5,141 bases of DNA from Candidatus Calidifonticultor daggyaiensis (GTDB lineage: Bacteria > Actinomycetota > Humimicrobiia > Humimicrobiales > Humimicrobiaceae): positions 1 through 5,141 of the forward strand of contig JACVJA010000143.1 in assembly GCA_015661035.1 (NCBI GenBank), in the 5' to 3' direction. Shown in pieces: positions 1 to 5,141 of this stretch. The notes below the pieces were generated by a model. The model saw nothing but the letters and a program-made list of their open reading frames with translations, ran no database searches and was not told the origin of the DNA. Within the stretch, counting starts at the first letter, position 1. Every line of letters begins with the position of its first letter. Position numbers and translations under genes: made by a program.

Positions 1-175
1 ATTTTATTCGAATTTCTGTTAATGTGAAATTACAAATTAAAATAAATACAATTTAAGTACAATAATTAAAACTAATATAATAAATATAAATAACAACAGT
101 TATAATATATGTATAAGGATAATATAATTAATTATGTGATTGAAATTATTAATAAAGAATTAGCAAGCAAATTTA
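1..175. other. AT-rich flank downstream of the operon, no gene seen
   Basis: About 14% G/C (25 of 175 bases). There is no ATG on the minus strand and no GC-rich hairpin with a T-tract that would mark the end of the operon. The one plus-strand ATG frame of any length (109-213) is 34 codons, lacks a ribosome binding site and overlaps the end of the alpha gene, so it was not called. The accessory genes fdsC/fdhD and fdsD, which follow fdsA in Fds operons, do not begin here. Confidence 0.6.
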
Positions 176-2965
176 CTAATTTATTTTTGAAATCGCAACA
201 GCACAAACTTTAAATTCTGGTATTTTAGCTTTTTTATCATATACAGGATTTGTCAACATATTTGCAGGCGAGTCAGCATAATGGAAAGGTATAAAAACTA
301 CTCCTTCTTTAATGCCAGAGCTAACTATAGCTTTAGCCTCAATTGAACCTCTTCGTGACTTGACTACAATTTTTTCTCCATTTTTTATATTAAGCATTTC
401 AGCATCTTTAATATTTATTTGAACTTTATTCATAGGAGCAATTTCATTTAAACCCTTTATTTTACCAGTCATTGTCCTTGTATGGAACTGATATAAAATC
501 CTTCCTGTTGTCAAAATAAAGGGGAAATTTTTATCCGGAAGTTCTGCTGCTTCTATATAATCTATAGGAATAAACCGACCTTTCCCTCTTGTAAAGTTTT
601 TAGTATGTAAAATTTTTGTTCCTGGATCCGTATAATGTCTGCAAGGCCATTGAATAATTTCATTTTCCAGCCTTTCATAATTAATCCCTCCATAAATTGG
701 GGTAACACTTGATATTTCATCCATAATTTCAGATGGGTGTGAATAATTCATTTTATAACCAAAAGCTTCAGATAGCATACAAATTATTTTCCAGTCAGGC
801 AAAGCTTTACCTGGAGGCTCTATAGCTTTATAAATTCTTTGAACCCTTCTTTCTGTATTTGTAAAGGTCCCATCTTTTTCTGCAAAACTCGCACTCGGTA
901 AAACAACATCTGCAAATTCAGCAGTTTCAGTTAAAAAAATATCTTGAACTACTAAAAATTCTAAATTTTTTAAAGCTGAAGCAACATGTAAAATATCTGG
1001 TTCACTAAGCATTGGGTTTTCTCCCATTATATACATTGCTTTAATTTTTTTATCATTTGCTGCTTCGAAAATTTCTGTTACAGTAAGCCCCTTTTTATTT
1101 GGAAGAGTTTTACCCCACCTTTTTTCAAATCGCCATCGCATATTATCATTTTCTACGCCTTGATAACCGCTAAGCAAGTCAGGCAGGGCTCCCATATCAC
1201 ATGCACCTTGTACATTGTTTTGACCTCTTAATGGATTTACTCCTGCCCCTTTTCTACCAATATTTCCTGTCATCATAGCTAGATCTGCAATTGCAATAAC
1301 ATTATCAGTTCCGCAAGCATGTTGAGTAATGCCCATAGCATAAAATATTAGAGCATTTTTTGCCTGTCCATATAATACGGCAGCTTCCTCTAACTTACTA
1401 ATATCAATCCCTGAAATTTCAGATACTTTTTGGGGTGTATAATCTTTAAAACAATTTATAAACTCATCAAATCCTTCAGTTCTATTATTAATAAAGTCTA
1501 AATCTATTAGATTGTTTTTATAAATAATATGCATTAAACCTAAAAGAACAGCTAGATCTGTGCCTGGTTTATGCTTTAAGTGAATTGTGCTGTAATTTAC
1601 TATAGGTATTTCCCTAGGATCTATTACAATAATTTTTAAACCATGTTCATTTACACACCTAATTAACTCATAACCTATTACCGGGTGAGCTTCCGTAGTG
1701 TTAGAACCTATAATTATTGCAACATCTGCAAATTTAATATCATCTATTGAATTTGTCATTGCACCGCTTCCAAAAGTAGGAATGAGACCAGTTACAGTTG
1801 AAGCATGGCAAAGCCTAGCACAATGGTCAATATTATTTGTACCAATAACTGCTCTTGCAAATTTTGACATTAAAAAATTTTCTTCATTACTACATTTTGC
1901 TGAAGACAAAACAGCTACAGAATCTGGCCCATATTTTTTTATAACTTGTTCTAATTTATTCCTAACAATAGAAATTGCATTTTCCCAAGTTGTCTTTAAA
2001 AACCGGCCATTTTTATTTTTTATTAATGGTTCAGTAAGTCTTTTATTGCTGTTTACAAAATCAATTCCAAACCTGCCTTTAACACATAAATTTCCATTAT
2101 TAGTACTGAATTTATTAACTTGAGTTTTACTGCTAACACTTACAATTTTATTATCTTTAACATTAAGAATAATCTCACACCCAACACCACAGTAGGGGCA
2201 AATTGTTTTAACTTGCCTTATCTCCCAAACACGAGAACTTTTTATATAAGGCTTAGGCAATAAGGCTCCAACGGGACAGGTCGATATACAATTGCCGCAA
2301 AATACACAACCTGTTTGGATTAAAGGCTGTTCAAAAGCAGGAATAATTTCAGATTCAAAGCCGCGCTGAGCATAGCCAATAGCATTAGCCCCAACTATGT
2401 TATCACACATCCTAACACATCTGCCACAAAGAATGCATTTTTCATTATCTCTATGTATAAATGGATTATCACTAAAAACTTTTTTTTCATGTATTGCACC
2501 TGCATAAGGAATCTCTTTTATGTCATAAAGATATGCAAGGTCTTGCAATGCACAACTTCCACAAACTTCACAAGTCATACAGTCCATTGGATGATCAGAA
2601 ATGATAAGCTCCAAATTTACCTTTACAAGCTCATTTATGAGCGGTGTTGAAGTTTTAATTTTCATTCCTTCCTTTATTTCTGTAACACAGGATGCCACTG
2701 TTCCATTAATACCCTCTACTTCAACTATACATAGCCGACAAGCCCCTTGGGGTTTTAAGCGTGGATCAAAACAAAGATGAGGAATAAAAATATTATTTTC
2801 AAGGCATGCCTGTAAGATGGTACTTCCAGGAGTTGAATAAATAGTTTTATTATTCACAAAAATTTTTATTTGATTCTCTATATGATTCACTATATTGTTA
2901 TCTATATGATTCTCTGTTCTATTTTTAATTTTATTTTCAGAATTACCTTTTATAATGCTGCTCAT
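176..2965 (-). CDS. fdhF: NAD-linked formate dehydrogenase alpha subunit (molybdopterin, NuoG-like N-terminus)
   Basis: Catalytic subunit, 929 aa, predicted cytoplasmic: oxidises formate to CO2, possibly reversibly, and passes electrons to the NuoF-like partner. Seen in order: an Asn/Ile-rich N-terminal repeat (residues 10-33); a plant-type [2Fe-2S] domain (C65, C76, C79, C93); a NuoG-type His-Cys [4Fe-4S] motif (H125, C129, C132, C138, plus an extra C135); two ferredoxin-like [4Fe-4S] motifs (C177/180/183/187 and C220/223/226/230); the proximal [4Fe-4S] motif (C256, C259, C263, C294); the bis-MGD oxidoreductase domain (about 304-740); and a C-terminal dinucleotide-binding domain (about 814-923). 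The active site reads HCARLCHAST, with C386 where E. coli FdhF has selenocysteine, followed by H387; R580 in NPLRGQNNVQG matches FdhF Arg333. These motifs favour formate dehydrogenase over NuoG or nitrate reductase. No Tat signal or membrane segment is seen. The ATG at 2965 is the only Met before the ferredoxin domain, and an upstream stop at 2975-2977 blocks extension. No Shine-Dalgarno is visible; the stop codon is TAG. Family assignment is secure; NAD coupling is inferred from the neighbours. Confidence 0.95.
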   Translation of the reverse strand: MSSIIKGNSENKIKNRTENHIDNNIVNHIENQIKIFVNNKTIYSTPGSTILQACLENNIFIPHLCFDPRLKPQGACRLCIVEVEGINGTVASCVTEIKEGMKIKTSTPLINELVKVNLELIISDHPMDCMTCEVCGSCALQDLAYLYDIKEIPYAGAIHEKKVFSDNPFIHRDNEKCILCGRCVRMCDNIVGANAIGYAQRGFESEIIPAFEQPLIQTGCVFCGNCISTCPVGALLPKPYIKSSRVWEIRQVKTICPYCGVGCEIILNVKDNKIVSVSSKTQVNKFSTNNGNLCVKGRFGIDFVNSNKRLTEPLIKNKNGRFLKTTWENAISIVRNKLEQVIKKYGPDSVAVLSSAKCSNEENFLMSKFARAVIGTNNIDHCARLCHASTVTGLIPTFGSGAMTNSIDDIKFADVAIIIGSNTTEAHPVIGYELIRCVNEHGLKIIVIDPREIPIVNYSTIHLKHKPGTDLAVLLGLMHIIYKNNLIDLDFINNRTEGFDEFINCFKDYTPQKVSEISGIDISKLEEAAVLYGQAKNALIFYAMGITQHACGTDNVIAIADLAMMTGNIGRKGAGVNPLRGQNNVQGACDMGALPDLLSGYQGVENDNMRWRFEKRWGKTLPNKKGLTVTEIFEAANDKKIKAMYIMGENPMLSEPDILHVASALKNLEFLVVQDIFLTETAEFADVVLPSASFAEKDGTFTNTERRVQRIYKAIEPPGKALPDWKIICMLSEAFGYKMNYSHPSEIMDEISSVTPIYGGINYERLENEIIQWPCRHYTDPGTKILHTKNFTRGKGRFIPIDYIEAAELPDKNFPFILTTGRILYQFHTRTMTGKIKGLNEIAPMNKVQINIKDAEMLNIKNGEKIVVKSRRGSIEAKAIVSSGIKEGVVFIPFHYADSPANMLTNPVYDKKAKIPEFKVCAVAISKIN
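2867..2938 (-). repeat. Degenerate 12-nt tandem repeat inside the alpha-subunit gene (ENxI repeat)
   Basis: Four consecutive 12-bp units are clearly related on the plus strand: TATTTGATTCTC (2867-2878), TATATGATTCAC (2879-2890), TATATTGTTATC (2891-2902) and TATATGATTCTC (2903-2914). Two more decayed units follow at 2915-2926 and 2927-2938. In the protein they give ENKI, KNRT, ENHI, DNNI, VNHI and ENQI (residues 10-33), a four-residue period just before the first strand of the [2Fe-2S] domain. The repeat stays in frame and adds a polar, Asn-rich extension not needed for any cluster. It probably arose by slippage in AT-rich DNA; any function is unknown. Confidence 0.8.
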
Positions 2966-3034
2966 AATTTTTATTTAAAATAAATAATAAATTAATAAAA
3001 ATATTACTTATAAATATATTATTTCTAAATAAAT
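2966..3034. other. Nearly pure A/T spacer between nuoF and the alpha gene
   Basis: Only 2 of 69 bases are G or C, and the 35 bases next to the alpha-gene start contain none. There is no Shine-Dalgarno, no stable hairpin and no remnant of the ferredoxin domain missing from NuoF. The gap is short enough for co-transcription. As minus-strand mRNA it is an unstructured A/U leader, which could support ribosome binding without a Shine-Dalgarno. Confidence 0.7.
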
Positions 3035-4753
3035 TTAAACTTTTTTAACCTTAGCTTTAACATGTAGCCTTTCACAAGACCTTTGAGTAATAATATGCTC
3101 TTCAAACTCATTTCTAAAATACTTTAAAGTACTAAATACAGGATTAGGAGCTGTTTTTCCAAGGCCACATAAAGAAGTTTCAGCAACAGTTTTTGCAAGC
3201 CGTTCAAGCTTTTGGATATCACCTTCTTGGCCTTTACCCTTTGTAATTCTTTCAAGTATCTCAAGCATACGCCTTGTACCAATTCTACAAGGTACACACT
3301 GCCCGCAAGACTCTTCTTGAATAAAATCCATAAAATATCTAGCTAAATTTGCCATACAAGTACTATCATCAATTACTATCATCCCGCCAGAACCTACTAT
3401 TGAACCAGCTTCTTTAATCTTTTCATAATCTACTGGTATATCTAAAAATTTTTCAGGAATGCACCCGCCTGATGGCCCCCCCAGTTGAACTGCTTTAAAT
3501 TCGCCTTCTCCAACAATTCCACCACCAATTTTATAAATAATATCTCTTAAACTCATGCCCATTGGAACTTCAACAAGACCTACATTTTTAACCGCACCAG
3601 CCAGTGCAAAAATTTTGGTTCCCTTACTTGTTTGGGTTCCAAGGCTGCTAAACCAATCAGGACCATTTAAAATAATTTGAGCTACATTTGCAAAAGTTTC
3701 AACATTATTAATCAAAGTTGGCATTCCATAAAGACCTTCATTTGCAGGAAAAGGTGGTTTTGGCTTTGGCATACCCCGTTTTCCTTCAATTGAACGTAAA
3801 AGCGCGGTTTCTTCACCACAAACAAAAGCACCAGCTCCTTGGTAAATTTCAATGTCAAAATCAAAACCACTATTTAAAATATTATTACCTATTAACCCAT
3901 AACTTTTAGCCTGTTCTATTGCATTTTGAATAGTCTGAACTGCTAATGGATATTCAGCCCTAATATAAATATATCCTTTATTTGAACCAATAGCATACCC
4001 TGCAATAATCATTCCTTCCAGTACAGAATGAGGGTCAGATTCCAATAAATTTCTATCCATAAATGCTCCAGGATCTCCTTCATCACCATTACAAACAACA
4101 TATTTTATACCTAAAGGTGATTTAGCATCCTTGCATAACTGCCATTTTTTACCAGTAGGAAAACCTGCCCCACCCCTGCCCCTTAATCCTGATTTTATAA
4201 CTATATCAACAACATTTTCAGGACTTAAGCTATTTAAAACTTTATCTAATGCAAAATAGCCATTAGAAGCAATATAATCCTCAATATTAAATGGATCGAT
4301 TTTCCCACGGTTTCTTAAAACTCTTGACTCTTGAAATTTAAAAAAGTCATTAAGATTTGAATCTTCTGTAATTGGCTCCAGAGATTTAGCAATTTTTCCT
4401 TCTATAATGTGGCATTTAAAAATTTCATCAATTTTTTCTTCATTTAAACTGTAATAAATTACTGGATCTAAATTATATGAATATATTGTAAGCATTGGTT
4501 CTAGAGCACAAAAACCTATACACCCAGAACTACTTAAAATTAAGTTTTTATTACCTTGTCTGATAAGTGAGTCTACTTTTTCTTTAACATAACTTAAAAC
4601 TCTATCGGCACCAGATGCAATACCACAAGTTCCTAAATGAATAATGATTTTATATTTTATACCATCTTCCGAAAGTAAATTTTGTTTATTTACTTTATCT
4701 TTAATACCTTCTAATTCAACTATCGACCTAATTTTAAGCGATTCTTTTTCCAT
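3035..4753 (-). CDS. nuoF: NuoF/FdsB-like FMN- and NAD(H)-binding subunit of formate dehydrogenase
   Basis: Diaphorase subunit, 572 aa, predicted to take electrons from the alpha subunit through a [4Fe-4S] cluster to FMN and reduce NAD+. Seen: a NuoE-like thioredoxin-fold domain (about 33-115) with only three Cys (C43, C78, C82); the FMN/NAD-binding core with GLRGRGGAGFPTGKKW (189-204), NGDEGDPGAFMDR (222-234) and GAGAFVCGEETALLRSIEG (306-324); the SLBB-like region (about 375-465); and the C-terminal [4Fe-4S] motif C483-x2-C486-x2-C489 with C529. After C529 the protein ends in a short basic tail (about 553-572). HydB-type homologues instead continue into two [4Fe-4S] ferredoxin motifs, so the architecture matches FdsB. 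It lies 123 bp downstream of the NuoE-like gene and 69 bp upstream of the alpha gene. The start is the ATG at 4753: an in-frame stop lies just upstream, no other early Met exists, and no good Shine-Dalgarno is present. A Complex I NuoF role is less likely because that protein normally lacks the thioredoxin-like domain and the neighbour is a formate dehydrogenase. Confidence 0.95.
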   Translation of the reverse strand: MEKESLKIRSIVELEGIKDKVNKQNLLSEDGIKYKIIIHLGTCGIASGADRVLSYVKEKVDSLIRQGNKNLILSSSGCIGFCALEPMLTIYSYNLDPVIYYSLNEEKIDEIFKCHIIEGKIAKSLEPITEDSNLNDFFKFQESRVLRNRGKIDPFNIEDYIASNGYFALDKVLNSLSPENVVDIVIKSGLRGRGGAGFPTGKKWQLCKDAKSPLGIKYVVCNGDEGDPGAFMDRNLLESDPHSVLEGMIIAGYAIGSNKGYIYIRAEYPLAVQTIQNAIEQAKSYGLIGNNILNSGFDFDIEIYQGAGAFVCGEETALLRSIEGKRGMPKPKPPFPANEGLYGMPTLINNVETFANVAQIILNGPDWFSSLGTQTSKGTKIFALAGAVKNVGLVEVPMGMSLRDIIYKIGGGIVGEGEFKAVQLGGPSGGCIPEKFLDIPVDYEKIKEAGSIVGSGGMIVIDDSTCMANLARYFMDFIQEESCGQCVPCRIGTRRMLEILERITKGKGQEGDIQKLERLAKTVAETSLCGLGKTAPNPVFSTLKYFRNEFEEHIITQRSCERLHVKAKVKKV

Positions 4754-4770
4754 GAATCTAACTTTTTTAA

Positions 4771-4802
4771 AAGCTTTATAATAATAATTTTATGATAAGC
4801 TT
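4771..4802. repeat. Imperfect inverted repeat in the nuoE-nuoF spacer
   Basis: AAGCTTTATAATAA (4771-4784) and TTATGATAAGCTT (4790-4802) are reverse complements apart from one bulge and one mismatch, around a 5-nt spacer. The pair begins 18 nt upstream of the nuoF start codon. On the minus-strand transcript it is followed by A residues, so it is not a terminator in that direction. It could be a leader hairpin or a protein-binding palindrome, or chance in AT-rich DNA. Confidence 0.3.
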
Positions 4803-4825
4803 ATATTATCTTTTTGAACAAAAAT

Positions 4826-4864
4826 AAAAAAAATTTATACGCTTAAGGATATATTCTAAAGTAT
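4826..4864 (-). terminator. Weak intrinsic terminator or attenuator after the NuoE-like gene
   Basis: On the minus-strand transcript, starting 12 nt after the nuoE stop codon, positions 4864-4856 can pair with 4846-4837: AUAC with GUAU, then UUUAG with UUAAG, with one bulged C at 4841 and a 9-nt loop. Three nucleotides later comes a run of eight U (4833-4826). The position and U-tract suit an intrinsic terminator, but the stem has one G-C pair and two G-U pairs, so it is weak. If used, it would reduce rather than abolish read-through into nuoF. In DNA this AT-rich it may also be chance. Confidence 0.3.
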
Positions 4865-4876
4865 AACATCTATTTA

Positions 4877-5141
4877 TTAAGCTTTACTATGATCATAAAC
4901 TAACTCAACTACGCTTTCTGGATCAACTTTTTGGTAAACTTTGTCATTAATTACCATAATGGGTGCCAATCCACAAGCACCAAGACACCTATTAACTTGT
5001 AAAGAATACTTCCTATCTTCAGTTGTTTGGCCTGGCTGAATCCCAAGCTCTTTTGATAATTTATCAACTATTTTCTTACCACCTTTTACAAAACATGCTG
5101 TACCAAGACAAACCCTTATATTGTTCTTGCCCCTTGGAACT
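4877..5141 (-). CDS. nuoE: NuoE/FdsG-like [2Fe-2S] thioredoxin-fold subunit, partial (5' end outside window)
   Basis: C-terminal 87 residues of a NuoE/FdsG-family (24 kDa-type) subunit, read in the frame whose first full codon starts at 5140 and which stops at TAA 4877-4879. The visible part is the thioredoxin-like domain with all four [2Fe-2S] ligands in canonical spacing: VCLGTAC (Cys 11 and 16 of the fragment), then RCLGAC (Cys 52 and 56), followed by GLAPIMVINDKVY and the usual VDPESVVELV ending. Family members are about 150-160 aa, so roughly 65-75 N-terminal residues, the helical bundle, lie beyond the right edge. The protein should hold one [2Fe-2S] cluster next to the FMN of the NuoF-like subunit. 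Its place before nuoF and the alpha gene reproduces the fdsG-fdsB-fdsA order. The start codon and ribosome binding site cannot be seen. Confidence 0.93.
   Translation of the reverse strand, partial: VPRGKNNIRVCLGTACFVKGGKKIVDKLSKELGIQPGQTTEDRKYSLQVNRCLGACGLAPIMVINDKVYQKVDPESVVELVYDHSKA

Noticed and set aside
124..135. Perfect 12-bp palindrome ATAATTAATTAT
   Set aside because: A/T only, in DNA of about 14% G/C; short palindromes are expected by chance and no T-tract terminator follows.
109..213. Plus-strand 34-codon frame beginning MYKDNIINYV
   Set aside because: No Shine-Dalgarno, overlaps the 3' end of the alpha gene, and its Ile/Asn/Lys-rich composition is expected in AT-rich non-coding DNA.
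1698..2123. Plus-strand open frame of 141 codons
   Set aside because: Lies wholly antisense to the alpha-subunit gene, across its active-site region; the hydrophobic, Leu/Phe-rich translation is what antisense of AT-rich coding DNA gives. No ribosome binding site or family motif.
2453..2650. Plus-strand open frame of 65 codons with several Cys
   Set aside because: Antisense to the cluster-rich N-terminal part of the alpha gene; the Cys pattern matches no known motif.
176..2965. Alternative identity as Complex I NuoG or assimilatory nitrate reductase
   Set aside because: The ARLCHAST active site, catalytic Arg in NPLRGQNNVQGACDMG and IQWPCR motif near the C-terminus are formate dehydrogenase features; no Complex I membrane subunit genes are seen nearby.
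2966..3034. Possible remnant of a ferredoxin domain lost from NuoF by frameshift
   Set aside because: The spacer has only two G/C bases and encodes no Cys-rich peptide in any minus-strand frame.
3718..3909. Plus-strand open frame of 63 codons
   Set aside because: Antisense to the conserved FMN/NAD-binding region of the NuoF-like gene; no motif or ribosome binding site.
4754..4876. Sigma-70-type promoter in the nuoE-nuoF spacer
   Set aside because: TATAAT-like strings are everywhere in this AT-rich spacer and none has a convincing -35 element at proper spacing.

Overview
The window holds three genes, all on the minus strand and all part of one enzyme: a cytoplasmic, NAD-linked, molybdenum- or tungsten-dependent formate dehydrogenase built on Complex I (Nuo) modules. 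In transcription order, right to left, they are: the 3' part of a NuoE/FdsG-type [2Fe-2S] subunit (4877-5141, 5' end beyond the window); a NuoF/FdsB-type FMN and NAD(H)-binding subunit with an N-terminal thioredoxin-like domain (3035-4753); and a large catalytic alpha subunit in which a NuoG-like iron-sulfur N-terminus is joined to a bis-MGD formate dehydrogenase domain (176-2965). This is the gamma-beta-alpha order of the Fds type (fdsG-fdsB-fdsA).

Inferred electron path: formate is oxidised at the bis-MGD centre, where Cys386 of the alpha subunit takes the place of selenocysteine. Electrons then pass through four [4Fe-4S] and one [2Fe-2S] centre in alpha to the [4Fe-4S] and FMN of the NuoF-like subunit, where NAD+ is reduced. 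The NuoE-like subunit carries one more [2Fe-2S] centre beside the flavin. The reaction may also run in reverse as CO2 reduction. The NuoF-like protein lacks the C-terminal double [4Fe-4S] ferredoxin domain found in HydB-type, ferredoxin-coupled enzymes, so a plain NAD-dependent enzyme is more likely than an electron-bifurcating one.

The DNA is AT-rich, with roughly one third GC in the genes. The 69 bp gap before the alpha gene has only 2 G/C bases, and the 175 bp left flank is about 14% G/C. Neither visible start codon has a recognisable Shine-Dalgarno sequence. The content fits a low-GC anaerobic or facultative bacterium. I cannot assign a phylum; low-GC Firmicutes and low-GC Desulfobacterota-like lineages are both conceivable.

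Layout: 1-175, non-coding AT-rich flank; 176-2965, alpha subunit; 2966-3034, AT-only spacer; 3035-4753, NuoF-like subunit; 4754-4876, spacer with a weak hairpin plus T-tract just after the NuoE-like stop and an imperfect inverted repeat near the NuoF-like start; 4877-5141, NuoE-like subunit. I see no mobile element, RNA gene or CRISPR array. The system itself is a known type. The less ordinary details are a 12-nt tandem repeat that writes a four-residue repeat into the alpha N-terminus, an extra Cys in its His-Cys cluster motif, a degenerate cluster site in the thioredoxin-like domain, and the unusual leaders.
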